Positions 52,555 through 60,981 of a stretch of 64,000 nt of DNA are shown piece by piece. Both the position numbers and the translations under genes were made by a program. Position 1 is the stretch's first letter, and every line of letters begins with the position of its first letter. Source of the stretch: Streptomyces sp. SDr-06 (GTDB taxonomy: Bacteria; Actinomycetota; Actinomycetes; Streptomycetales; Streptomycetaceae); assembly GCF_003324565.1 (NCBI RefSeq), contig NZ_QOLA01000022.1, positions 1-64,000 of the forward strand, written 5' to 3'. A model generated the notes under the pieces. The model was given only the letters and a program-made list of their open reading frames with translations, made no database searches and was not told the DNA's origin.

Positions 52555-53418
52555 TCAGGGCGTACGGGCGATCAGATAGCGGAAGACATTCGGCATCCAC
52601 ACCGTGCCGTCGCGCCGTACATGCCCGTGCAGCGCCTCGGTGAGCTCCTTCTCCACCTGCGCCTGGTCGGTCGCGCGGGCCGCCGCGTCGAAGGCGCCCG
52701 TCGACATCAGGCCGCGTATCGCACTGTCCAGATCCGCGTAGCCGAACGGGCAGGCCACCCGGCCCGAACCGTCCGGCCGCAACCCGGCACGCGCGGCCAC
52801 GTCCTCCAGGTCGTCACGGCGGCTCGGCCGCCAGCGCGGGGCCTCGCTCAGCCGGGACGTCAGCCGGGTCGCCACCCGCAGCACGCCCGAGGTCGCGCAC
52901 CGCTCCGGCGGCCCCCAGCCGACCAGCACCACCGCACTGCCGTGCTCGGCGAGGCGGACGGCCCCTTCCAGGGCCGCCACGAGCCCCTCGGTGTCACCGG
53001 CCGCGCAGCCGACCGGCTCGAAAGCGGTGATCAAGTTGTACGGGGGACGGCCCGGCTCCGCCGCGTCGGCGGGCCCGCCCGTCACCACCCGGCTCGCACC
53101 CATCCCCGGCGCGCCGTCCCAGCCGGGCTCGGGCACCAGCCGGTCGCGCGCCAGCGCCAGGCGCGCCGCGCGCTCGGGACGGTCGACACCGGTGACCACC
53201 GCCCCGCGCGAGGCCGCGATCAGCAGGGCGAGCCCCGATCCGCAGCCCAGCCCGAGCAACCGGGTGGCAGGCCCCACGTCGAGCCGTTCGTACGCCGCCT
53301 CGATGAGGGGGACCAGCATCCGTTCCTGGATCTCCGCCCAGTCCCGCGCGCGCTCGGACGTGCCCGCCGAGGGGGCGGAGGCCGTGCGGGACTGATGCCG
53401 GACGAGCGTTGGTGTCAT
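52555..53418 (-). CDS. SAM-dependent methyltransferase
   Basis: 287 residues from MTPTLVRHQSR. Rossmann loop LLGLGCGSGLALLIAASRG (about residue 55-72), then VVTGVDRPERAARLALARD (ribose-binding Asp), and VVLVGWGPPERC. It is a class I small-molecule-type methyltransferase; the substrate is unknown. It converges on ftsH with 43 bases between stops and is divergent from proS. Confidence 0.82.
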   Translation of the reverse strand: MTPTLVRHQSRTASAPSAGTSERARDWAEIQERMLVPLIEAAYERLDVGPATRLLGLGCGSGLALLIAASRGAVVTGVDRPERAARLALARDRLVPEPGWDGAPGMGASRVVTGGPADAAEPGRPPYNLITAFEPVGCAAGDTEGLVAALEGAVRLAEHGSAVVLVGWGPPERCATSGVLRVATRLTSRLSEAPRWRPSRRDDLEDVAARAGLRPDGSGRVACPFGYADLDSAIRGLMSTGAFDAAARATDQAQVEKELTEALHGHVRRDGTVWMPNVFRYLIARTP

Positions 53419-53624
53419 GGAAAGCGCCCCAATCGCCGAGAGGTCAGCTGTGCCCTGATTGACAGCCCCCCGTGAATGTCCGTACGCACTTCCCCCGTAT
53501 GCCAGGGAACTCCGCATCCTGCCCCGCGTCCAGAGGGCGGAGCCATCAACCGCGTAAAGCGCGGACCGGGTGCGGCCGGAAGCCGATTCACGCTCCACGA
53601 CCCTTGCGCCGTACCATTCGCGCC

Positions 53625-55043
53625 ATGGCAAAGGCACCCGTTCTCACGCCCCAGGCGGAAGACTTTCCCCGCTGGTACCAGGATCTGATCAACAAGGCCG
53701 AGCTCGCGGACAACGGTCCCGTGCGCGGCACCATGGTGATCCGGCCGTACGGATACGGCCTGTGGGAGCGGATGCAGCAGGAGATGGATGCCCGCATCAA
53801 GGACGCGGGCGCCCAGAACGCCTACTTCCCGCTCTTCATCCCCCAGTCTTACCTGACTCGCGAGGCTGAGCACGTCGAGGGCTTCGCGCCCGAGCTCGCG
53901 GTGGTCACGCACGGTGGCGGCAAGGAGCTCGAAGAGCCCGTCGTGGTGCGCCCCACCTCCGAGACGATCATCAACGACTACTTCTCGAAGTGGGTCCAGA
54001 GCTACCGCGACCTGCCGCTGCTCATCAACCAGTGGGCGAACGTGGTCCGTTGGGAGATGCGCCCGCGCGTCTTCCTCCGTACGAGCGAATTCCTCTGGCA
54101 GGAGGGCCACACCGCCCACGCCACCTACGAGGACGCCCGCGACTACGCCGCCCGCATCCACCGGGACGTCTATGCCGACTTCATGATCAACGTGCTCGGC
54201 ATCGACGTGGTCCTCGGCCGCAAGACCGCCAAGGAGCGCTTCGCCGGAGCCATCAACACCCTCACCCTCGAAGGGATGATGGGCGACGGCAAGGCCCTCC
54301 AGATGGGCACCAGCCACGAGCTCGGCACCAACTTCGCCAAGGCCTTCAACACCCAGTACCTGTCCAAGGACGGCAAGCAGGAACTCGTCTGGCAGACCTC
54401 CTGGGGCGTCTCCACCCGCATGGTCGGCGGGCTGATCATGTCGCACGGCGACGACAGCGGACTGCGGGTGCCGCCGCGGCTCGCCGCCGTCCAGGTCGTC
54501 GTCATGGCGATCAAGGGCGACGAGGCCGTCGCCAAGGTCCGCGAACTCGGCGACCGCCTCAAGGCCGCGGGCCTGCGCGTCCAGGTCGACGACCGCGTGG
54601 ACACCCCGTTCGGCCGCCGCGCCGTGGACTGGGAGCTCAAGGGCGTACCGGTACGCATCGAGATCGGCCCGCGCGACCTGAAGAACGGCACCGCGATGCT
54701 GGCCCGCCGCATCCCCGGCGGCAAGGAGGCCGTGTCCAGCGACGCGGCCGCGCTCGCCGCACTGCTGCCCACCGTCCTCGAAGAGGACCAGGCGCTGCTC
54801 CTGCGGCAGTCCCGCGAGCGCCGCGAGTCCCGCACGAGCGACGTCGCCACCCTCGCCGAGGCCGCCGAGGCGGCCGTGGCCGGCGGCTGGGCGCGCATCC
54901 CGTGGGCGGACCTCGGCCCCGAGGGCGAGGCCAAGCTCGCCGAACAGGCCGTGTCCGTACGGTGTCTGGTCGCCGAGGACGGGTCGGTGCCCGAGACCGA
55001 CGACGCACCCGGTATCGTCGCGATCGTGGCCCGCGCCTACTGA
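53625..55043 (+). CDS. proS: Prolyl-tRNA synthetase, archaeal/eukaryote-like type
   Basis: 472 residues. Class II synthetase with motif 2 VRWEMRPRVFLRTSEFLWQE (motif pattern RPR...F.R..EF.WQE), motif 3 near GGLIMSHGDDSGLRVPP, an anticodon-binding domain (VQVVVMAIKGDEAVAKV) and a C-terminal domain ending in a Tyr (VARAY). It lacks the roughly 180-residue editing insertion of typical bacterial ProRS and matches the archaeal/eukaryotic class. Many Streptomyces carry a bacterial-type proS elsewhere, so this may be a second copy. TACCAT seven bases before the ATG suggests a leaderless mRNA. Confidence 0.92.
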   Translation: MAKAPVLTPQAEDFPRWYQDLINKAELADNGPVRGTMVIRPYGYGLWERMQQEMDARIKDAGAQNAYFPLFIPQSYLTREAEHVEGFAPELAVVTHGGGKELEEPVVVRPTSETIINDYFSKWVQSYRDLPLLINQWANVVRWEMRPRVFLRTSEFLWQEGHTAHATYEDARDYAARIHRDVYADFMINVLGIDVVLGRKTAKERFAGAINTLTLEGMMGDGKALQMGTSHELGTNFAKAFNTQYLSKDGKQELVWQTSWGVSTRMVGGLIMSHGDDSGLRVPPRLAAVQVVVMAIKGDEAVAKVRELGDRLKAAGLRVQVDDRVDTPFGRRAVDWELKGVPVRIEIGPRDLKNGTAMLARRIPGGKEAVSSDAAALAALLPTVLEEDQALLLRQSRERRESRTSDVATLAEAAEAAVAGGWARIPWADLGPEGEAKLAEQAVSVRCLVAEDGSVPETDDAPGIVAIVARAY

Positions 55044-55129
55044 GCGGAACCCGTGCGGTCCGAGCGGTGGCCGACAAGCCACCCCGACTCGGCCGAAACA
55101 CCTCTTGCCCATCAGATGACAACGACCGT

Positions 55130-55160
55130 CCCGGCGCGCACACTTCAGCTACGCGCCGGG
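55130..55160 (+). terminator. Probable proS terminator
   Basis: CCCGGCGCG (55130-55138) pairs perfectly with CGCGCCGGG (55152-55160) around 13 bases, 86 bases after proS. The rest of the 283-base gap holds no gene. Confidence 0.6.
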
Positions 55161-55326
55161 GCGTACGCGCCGCTACGTCATACCTTGGTGTGAGCTGTGA
55201 GCCTTCTCCGCAGATCAGCGCACCCGCCCTCGTCCGCGCGCATCAATGCCAACTGACGGGTACGAGCAAATTATTTGGGATGGCCCGGAATAGGAACACA
55301 GCGGCCCTGCGGCTCGTTGTCACGAC

Positions 55327-55929
55327 GTGAGCACGACACCACCTGTTCTCGCCGCAGAGCTGGCACAGGCGTGGGCCGACATTCAGCGGTACCACTCCGA
55401 GCTGCCGGACCTAGCCGCGCCCGAGTCCCTGATCGGAGAGTCGTCGTCCGCCTGTGGCGCCGAGCTCTCCTTCGAGCGACTGCTCCATGAGGCAGTCCAC
55501 GGCATTGCCGCCGCCCGCGGTGTCCGCGACACCTCCCGCGCCGGCCGCTACCACAACCGGAGATTCCTGGCGATCGCCGAGGAGCTCGGCCTCGACCACC
55601 CGGAGGAACCGCATCCCAGCAGCGGCTTCTCCCTGGTCACGCTGAACGCCGAGGCAAGGCGCCGCTACCGGCCCACCATCGAACGGCTGCAGCGCGCACT
55701 GAAGGCGCACACCGTCGCCACCGCCGCCGACACCAAGCGCTCCTTCCGCGGACCTGCCGCCCGGCACGGCTCCTCCGGCGGCGGCGTGCGGGTCAAGGCC
55801 GTGTGCGACTGCGGGCGCAACGTACGCGTCGTCCCCTCCGTGCTCGCCCAGGCGCCCATCGTCTGCGGCGGCTGCGGCAAGCCGTTCCGCATCCCGGAAG
55901 GGGCCGAAGTGGTCGCCGCGGTCGGCTGA
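55327..55929 (+). CDS. SprT-like zinc metallopeptidase-like protein with C-terminal zinc ribbon
   Basis: 200 residues from GTG. Contains HEAVH (residues 54-58), followed 17 residues later by YHNRRF (His76), the spacing and form of the third zinc ligand in SprT/Spartan-type proteases (HGxxF-like). A C-terminal zinc ribbon is formed by CDC (about 160-162) and CGGC (about 180-183). SprT-like proteins cleave DNA-protein crosslinks or act in plasmid and phage functions; the protease role here is inference. Positioned directly upstream of the rpsP operon. I know of no named homologue. Confidence 0.75.
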   Translation: MSTTPPVLAAELAQAWADIQRYHSELPDLAAPESLIGESSSACGAELSFERLLHEAVHGIAAARGVRDTSRAGRYHNRRFLAIAEELGLDHPEEPHPSSGFSLVTLNAEARRRYRPTIERLQRALKAHTVATAADTKRSFRGPAARHGSSGGGVRVKAVCDCGRNVRVVPSVLAQAPIVCGGCGKPFRIPEGAEVVAAVG

Positions 55930-56167
55930 CCCCGGGTCCGGCCGCCGGCAGGGGCGGCACGGGCCCGTGGAAGCGGATCCACCGGGGGTGCCCCACGGAC
56001 CCCCGGCGTGCGCACTCCAGGCGTGTGGCACAATGGCTAGCTGTACTCGACAGCCGCACAGGAACCCTCTCGCCTCCGGCTGACGCGTCCATCGGGCACC
56101 CGAGTACCGCAACCCCACGTGGCATCTCATGTGCCCAACCACGTCAAGACCAGGAGACACCACTCCA

Positions 56168-56605
56168 GTGGCAGTCAAGATCAAGCTCAAGCGCCTCGGC
56201 AAGATTCGCCAGCCGCACTACCGCATCGTCGTCGCCGACGCCCGCACTCGCCGTGACGGTCGCGCGATCGAGGAAATCGGTCTGTACCACCCGACGTACA
56301 ACCCGTCGCGCATCGAGGTCAACGCCGAGCGTGCGCAGTACTGGCTGTCCGTCGGCGCCCAGCCGACCGAGGCCGTCCTCGCCATCCTGAAGCTCACCGG
56401 CGACTGGCAGGCGCACAAGGGCCTCCCGGCCCCCGCGCCGCTGCTCCAGCCGGAGACGAAGGAAGACAAGCGCGCTTCCTTCGAGGCCTTCGCCAAGACC
56501 CTCGAGGGCGACGACGCCAAGGGTGAGGCCATCACCCAGAAGGCGAAGAAGACCGAGAAGAAGGCGGACGAGGCCGAGGCCGCCGCCGAGTCGACCGAGG
56601 CCTGA
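56168..56605 (+). CDS. rpsP: 30S ribosomal protein S16
   Basis: 145 residues. The S16 core is VKIKLKRLGKIRQPHYRIVV ... RIEVNAERAQYWLSVGAQPT, followed by a 50-residue Lys/Glu/Ala-rich extension typical of actinobacteria. GTG start, AGGAG about 12 bases upstream. First gene of rpsP-khpA-rimM-trmD, with rplS close behind. Confidence 0.96.
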   Translation: MAVKIKLKRLGKIRQPHYRIVVADARTRRDGRAIEEIGLYHPTYNPSRIEVNAERAQYWLSVGAQPTEAVLAILKLTGDWQAHKGLPAPAPLLQPETKEDKRASFEAFAKTLEGDDAKGEAITQKAKKTEKKADEAEAAAESTEA

Positions 56606-56607
56606 GC

Positions 56608-56847
56608 ATGCTCGAGGAGGCTCTCGAGCACCTCGTGAAGGGCATCGTCGACAACCCCGACGACGTGCAGGTCGCCTCGCGCAACCTGCGCCGGGGGCGC
56701 GTGCTGGAGGTCCGGGTCCACCCCGACGACCTCGGCAAGGTGATCGGCCGCAACGGCCGTACCGCCCGCGCCCTGCGCACCGTCGTGGGCGCAATCGGCG
56801 GTCGTGGCATCCGCGTCGACCTCGTCGACGTGGACCAGGTCCGCTGA
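56608..56847 (+). CDS. khpA: KH-domain RNA-binding protein KhpA
   Basis: 79 residues starting MLEEALEHLVKGIVDNPDDV, with the GXXG loop VIGRNGRTARAL. Single type II KH domain. KhpA binds many RNAs, often with KhpB/EloR, and is linked to cell growth and division. Two bases after rpsP, co-transcribed. Confidence 0.95.
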   Translation: MLEEALEHLVKGIVDNPDDVQVASRNLRRGRVLEVRVHPDDLGKVIGRNGRTARALRTVVGAIGGRGIRVDLVDVDQVR

Positions 56848-56880
56848 CCAGTTGGGTCGCTTTACCTAGATACGCCGGCT

Positions 56881-56915
56881 CGGGCCGGGGAGGGCTTCTG
56901 GCCCTCCCCGGCCCG
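56881..56915 (+). terminator. Hairpin after khpA
   Basis: A perfect 15-base stem (56881-56895 with 56901-56915) around TTCTG. It sits in the middle of an otherwise continuous ribosomal operon, so it may partially end or process the transcript between khpA and rimM. Confidence 0.8.
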
Positions 56916-56921
56916 TAGTCG

Positions 56922-56985
56922 TATACAGGGCCATACAGGCCATACAGGCCGTACAGCCCATACAGGCCGCAGAGGCCATAGTGGT
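56922..56985. repeat. Nine-base tandem repeat, consensus CATACAGGC
   Basis: About seven units of period 9: clear copies at 56932-56940, 56941-56949 and 56959-56967, degenerate copies between and around them (CGTACAGCC, CGCAGAGGC, CATAGTGGT). Untranslated, just downstream of the hairpin and 106 bases before rimM. Confidence 0.85.
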
Positions 56986-57090
56986 ACGAAGGCCCCGGAT
57001 GTACGAGACCGGGGCGCCCGGCCCGGACCCCGCGGCCGGGCGAAGGCCGCGGCCGCACCCAGGCCGCAGTTGTCCGAAGGAGAAGCAAGC

Positions 57091-57660
57091 GTGCAGTTGG
57101 TAGTCGCGCGGATCGGCCGCGCCCACGGCATCAAGGGCGAGGTCACCGTCGAGGTGCGCACCGACGAGCCGGAGCTCAGGCTCGGCCCCGGCGCCGTACT
57201 CACCACCGACCCGGCATCGGCGGGCCCGCTGACCATCGAGACCGGCCGGGTGCACAGCGGCCGGCTGCTGCTGCGCTTCGAGGGCGTGCGCGACCGCAAC
57301 GCCGCCGAGGCCCTGCGCAACACCCTCCTCATCGCCGACGTCGACCCGGCCGAACTGCCCGAAGAGCCCGACGAGTACTACGACCACCAGCTCATGGACC
57401 TCGACGTGGTGCTCGCCGACGGCACCGAGGTCGGCCGCATCACCGAGATCACCCACCTGCCCTCGCAGGACCTCTTCATCGTGGAGCGGCCCGACGGCAC
57501 CGAGGTCATGATCCCGTTCGTGGAGCAGATCGTCACCGAGATCGACCTGGAGGCGCAGCGCGCGGTCATCGACCCGCCGCCCGGCCTGATCGACGACCGC
57601 GCCGAGATCGCCTCCGCCCGCGACGACGAGCCCGGCGAAGAGACCGAGGGCCGGAACTGA
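57091..57660 (+). CDS. rimM: Ribosome maturation factor RimM
   Basis: 189 residues. VQLVVARIGRAHGIKGEVTV start and the PRC-barrel segment (YYDHQLMDLDVVLADGTEVG; QDLFIVERPDGTEVMIPFV). It assists 16S rRNA folding of the 30S head with S19. GAAGGAGAAG precedes the GTG start. Its TGA shares one base with the trmD ATG. Confidence 0.95.
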   Translation: MQLVVARIGRAHGIKGEVTVEVRTDEPELRLGPGAVLTTDPASAGPLTIETGRVHSGRLLLRFEGVRDRNAAEALRNTLLIADVDPAELPEEPDEYYDHQLMDLDVVLADGTEVGRITEITHLPSQDLFIVERPDGTEVMIPFVEQIVTEIDLEAQRAVIDPPPGLIDDRAEIASARDDEPGEETEGRN

Positions 57661-58481
57661 TGCGGCTCGACGTCGTCACGATCTTCCCCGAGTACCTCGA
57701 CCCGCTGAACGTCTCGCTGGTCGGCAAGGCCCGCGCCCGCGGCCAGCTCGACGTCCACGTCCACGACCTGCGGGACTGGACCCACGACCGGCACAACACC
57801 GTCGACGACACCCCCTACGGCGGCGGCCCCGGCATGGTCATGAAGACCGGGCCCTGGGGCGACTGCCTGGACGAGACGCTCGCGAACGGCTACGAATCCG
57901 GCGCGCACGGGCCCGTCCTGGTCGTGCCCACCCCCAGCGGCCGCCCCTTCACCCAGGAACTCGCCGTCGAGCTCTCCGAGCGGCCCTGGCTGATCTTCAC
58001 GCCCGCCCGCTACGAAGGCATCGACCGCCGCGTCATGGACGAGTACGCGACCCGGCTGCCCGTGTACGAGGTGTCCATCGGCGACTACGTCCTGGCCGGC
58101 GGCGAAGCCGCGGTGCTGGTGATCACCGAGGCGGTGGCCCGGCTGCTGCCCGGCGTCCTCGGCAACGCCGAGTCCCACCGCGACGACTCCTTCGCGCCCG
58201 GCGCCATGGCCAACCTCCTCGAAGGCCCCGTCTACACCAAGCCCCCCGAGTGGCGCGGCCGCGGCATCCCCGACGTCCTGCTCAGCGGCCACCACGGCAA
58301 GATCGCCCGCTGGCGCCGGGACGAGGCGTTCAGGCGCACCGCCCTCCACCGGCCCGACCTGATCGAACGCTGCGAGGCCACCGCCTTCGACAAGAAGGAC
58401 CGCGAAACCCTCTCCATCCTCGGCTGGGCCCCCGAGCCCGGCGGCCGATTTTGGCGCAGGCCCCAGGACGTGGAAGAATAG
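57660..58481 (+). CDS. trmD: tRNA (guanine-37-N1)-methyltransferase TrmD
   Basis: 273 residues of the SPOUT trefoil-knot family: MRLDVVTIFPEYLDPLNVSL start, DDTPYGGGPGMVMK, ARYEGIDRRVMDEY and YEVSIGDYVLAGGEAA. It methylates G37 and prevents frameshifting. TGATG coupling with rimM. Confidence 0.97.
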   Translation: MRLDVVTIFPEYLDPLNVSLVGKARARGQLDVHVHDLRDWTHDRHNTVDDTPYGGGPGMVMKTGPWGDCLDETLANGYESGAHGPVLVVPTPSGRPFTQELAVELSERPWLIFTPARYEGIDRRVMDEYATRLPVYEVSIGDYVLAGGEAAVLVITEAVARLLPGVLGNAESHRDDSFAPGAMANLLEGPVYTKPPEWRGRGIPDVLLSGHHGKIARWRRDEAFRRTALHRPDLIERCEATAFDKKDRETLSILGWAPEPGGRFWRRPQDVEE

Positions 58482-58570
58482 GCCGCTGCTGTACGCCCGG
58501 CCGGCGCCCCTGCCACAGGGGGAACGACGCCCGCCCACCGCGCCCGGCACCCCATCCATCTCGAACGCCG

Positions 58571-58590
58571 CTGATGACCTGTGGCATCAG
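58571..58590 (+). other. Leader hairpin before rplS
   Basis: CTGATG (58571-58576) pairs with CATCAG (58585-58590). The Shine-Dalgarno GAGGAAG begins 3 bases downstream, so folding could affect initiation of rplS. No similarity to a known L19 leader is claimed. Confidence 0.4.
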
Positions 58591-58607
58591 TGAGGAAGTA
58601 GTCAGTC

Positions 58608-58958
58608 ATGGCAAGCCTGCTCGACTCCGTCAACGCCGCCGCGCTGCGCAGCGACGTCCCGGCCTTCCGCCCGGGTGACACCGTCAACGTCCACGTCCGC
58701 GTCATCGAGGGCAACCGCTCCCGTATCCAGCAGTTCAAGGGCGTCGTCATCCGCCGCCAGGGCGCCGGTGTCTCCGAGACCTTCACCGTCCGCAAGGTCT
58801 CCTTCTCCGTCGGCGTCGAGCGCACCTTCCCGGTGAACTCCCCGATCTTCGAGAAGATCGAGGTCGTGACCCGCGGTGACGTCCGTCGCGCCAAGCTCTA
58901 CTACCTCCGTGAGCTGCGCGGCAAGGCCGCCAAGATCAAGGAGAAGCGCGACCGCTGA
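58608..58958 (+). CDS. rplS: 50S ribosomal protein L19
   Basis: 116 residues, MASLLDSVNAAALRSDVPAF start, GDTVNVHVRVIEGNRSRIQQ, and VERTFPVNSPIFEKIEVV. Part of the rpsP-trmD-rplS set. GAGGAAG lies 9 bases upstream. Confidence 0.97.
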   Translation: MASLLDSVNAAALRSDVPAFRPGDTVNVHVRVIEGNRSRIQQFKGVVIRRQGAGVSETFTVRKVSFSVGVERTFPVNSPIFEKIEVVTRGDVRRAKLYYLRELRGKAAKIKEKRDR

Positions 58959-59015
58959 GCCCCCGGCTCACACGCGCGTACGGGTCCGACGGCGGCCGGA
59001 TAAGCTCTGGCCCCG

Positions 59016-59789
59016 ATGGACACCGAAGCACAACACACGGAGCGCGACCCTTCCGCCACCCCCGATCCGGGGCCCGCGGAAGAGTCGCGCTCCGCGCGTT
59101 TCACCGCCCTGGCCGACCACCTCGACGGGCCCTGGCGCAAGGCCGGAGCACTGTTCGCGCTCTGCGTCGTCTTCCTGCTGCTGCTCAGCCACTTCGTGGT
59201 GCAGCCCTTCCTCATCCCCAGCGGATCCATGGAACCCACCCTCCACGTGGGCGACCGGGTCCTGGTCAACAAGCTCGCCTACCGCTTCGGCGCCGCCCCC
59301 GGGCGCGGCGACGTCGTCGTCTTCGACGGCCGGGGCTCCTTCGTACGCGAAGGGGACGAGGGGAACCCGCTGGGGCGCGCGGTGCGTTCAGCAGGAGCGG
59401 CGCTCGGCCTCACCGAGCCCGTCGAGACCGACTACGTCAAGCGCGTCGTCGGAGTCGGCGGGGACCACGTGGTCTGCTGCGACCGGCGGGGGAGGATCCA
59501 GGTGAACGGCACGGCCGTCGACGAGCCCTATCTGCACCCCGGAGACAGCCCCTCCCAGGTGCCCTTCGACATCGTCGTACCCGACGGCACCCTGTGGGTC
59601 CTCGGCGACCACCGCTCCCGCTCCAGCGACTCCCGCGACCACCTCGGCGACCCCGGCGGCGGCATGGTGCCCGTCGACCGCGTGATCGGGCGCGCCGACT
59701 GGATCGGCTGGCCCTTCGGCCGGTGGACCTCGGTGGGCGGCTCCGGCGCCTTCGCGGACGTACCGAGCCCGGGCGGGGGACATGGGTAG
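59016..59789 (+). CDS. sipW: Type I signal peptidase SipW
   Basis: 257 residues. A membrane helix (about 49-66) precedes the catalytic Ser71 (IPSGSMEPT); Lys142 is in VKRVVGVGGDH. Box E is LGDHRSRSSDSRDH. It cleaves secretory signal peptides outside the membrane. TAAGCT nine bases before the ATG suggests a very short leader. First of four clustered signal peptidase genes; it overlaps sipX by 8 bases. Confidence 0.93.
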   Translation: MDTEAQHTERDPSATPDPGPAEESRSARFTALADHLDGPWRKAGALFALCVVFLLLLSHFVVQPFLIPSGSMEPTLHVGDRVLVNKLAYRFGAAPGRGDVVVFDGRGSFVREGDEGNPLGRAVRSAGAALGLTEPVETDYVKRVVGVGGDHVVCCDRRGRIQVNGTAVDEPYLHPGDSPSQVPFDIVVPDGTLWVLGDHRSRSSDSRDHLGDPGGGMVPVDRVIGRADWIGWPFGRWTSVGGSGAFADVPSPGGGHG

Positions 59790-60981
59790 CCGCGGGCGGT
59801 CGCGAACCCCCGCCCCCGCCCCCGCTCCCGACCAGCCGCTGCCCACCGGCACCCGGCCCACGTCCGGCGCCCAGGGACGGCGCGGCCAGAGCGGCCGGGC
59901 CGAGCGGCGCAGGCTCGCCCGCAAGGTCAAACGGCGCCGGCGCAGGTCGGCCGTGCGCGAGATCCCGCTCCTGATCGTCGTCGCGCTGCTCATCGCCCTC
60001 GTCCTGAAGACGTTCCTCGTCCAGGCCTTCGTGATCCCGTCCGGCTCGATGCAGCAGACCATTACCATCGGCGACCGCGTCCTCGTCGACAAACTCACCC
60101 CCTGGTTCGGCTCGGAACCGGAGCGGGGCCAGGTCGTCGTGTTCAAGGACCCCGGCGGCTGGCTCAAGGACGAACACAAGGCGTCCTCGGGCGAGGACCC
60201 CGTCGTCGTCAAACAGGTCAAGCAGGGCCTGACCTTCATCGGCCTGCTCCCCTCCGACAACGAGCAGGACCTGATCAAGCGGGTCATCGCGGTCGGCGGC
60301 GACACCGTGAAGTGCTGCGACAAGGACGGCAGGATCACTGTCAACGGCCGGCCGCTCGACGAGCCGTACGTCCACCCCGGCAATCCGCCCTCCCTCATCC
60401 AATTCGAGGTAAAAGTTCCGCAAGGCCGGATCTTCGTCATGGGCGACCACCGGTCCAACTCCGCGGACTCCCGGTACCACCTCGACGACGGCCACCAGGG
60501 GACCGTCCCGGTGAGCGGGGTGGTGGGCCGCGCGGTGGTCGTGGCCTGGCCTTTCGCACACTGGCGCCGGCTGGAGGTGCCCTCCGCGTTCGGCCCGGTG
60601 CCCGCCGCGCCCGGCGGCTCGGCCCTCGGTATGTCGCATAGGGTGTCGTCCCGGGAACCGGCGGTGGAGCCGGACCAAGCGAGCCAGCCCCCGACCCCTG
60701 CGGAACTCCCGCTCGTTATGGGAGTGGTGGGCCTGAGCCTCGTACGGGCCAGGCGGTGGCACAGAGTGAGGAGTGGATGTGGGGGATTTGGCGGTCGGCG
60801 CACGATCCGGACGCGAAGAGCCGGAGGAGCGGCCGGAGAACGAGCTCGCCGATTCCTCCCCGGGATCCACCGCGGGGCCGGCCTCCGCGGAACCGGCGGA
60901 CAGCCCCGCGACCGAGCACACGGTGCCCGCGCAGGACAGTGGACCCAGCGACGGCGGACCCGGCGGCGAAGGCCCCGGTGA
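59782..60981 (+). CDS. sipX: Type I signal peptidase SipX (C-terminal end anomalous)
   Basis: A basic, Pro-rich cytoplasmic leader (residues 1-60), membrane helix (about 63-82), catalytic Ser89 (IPSGSMQQT) and Lys166 (LIKRVIAVGGD), Box E MGDHRSNSADSRYHLDD. A further C-terminal hydrophobic segment (ELPLVMGVVGLSLV) would be a second anchor. From about residue 325 the frame runs 200 bases into sipY and reads as an Arg/Gly-rich shadow of it, up to a stop at 60981 (399 residues). A normal SipX is about 320 residues, so the real end is probably near 60769, after a frameshift. See findings. Confidence 0.8.
   Translation: MGSRGRSRTPAPAPAPDQPLPTGTRPTSGAQGRRGQSGRAERRRLARKVKRRRRRSAVREIPLLIVVALLIALVLKTFLVQAFVIPSGSMQQTITIGDRVLVDKLTPWFGSEPERGQVVVFKDPGGWLKDEHKASSGEDPVVVKQVKQGLTFIGLLPSDNEQDLIKRVIAVGGDTVKCCDKDGRITVNGRPLDEPYVHPGNPPSLIQFEVKVPQGRIFVMGDHRSNSADSRYHLDDGHQGTVPVSGVVGRAVVVAWPFAHWRRLEVPSAFGPVPAAPGGSALGMSHRVSSREPAVEPDQASQPPTPAELPLVMGVVGLSLVRARRWHRVRSGCGGFGGRRTIRTRRAGGAAGERARRFLPGIHRGAGLRGTGGQPRDRAHGARAGQWTQRRRTRRRRPR

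Noticed and set aside
53472..53624. Upstream extension of proS to an earlier start
   Set aside because: The added 51 residues are Arg/Pro-rich without family similarity, and a -10-like TACCAT sits just before the ATG at 53625.
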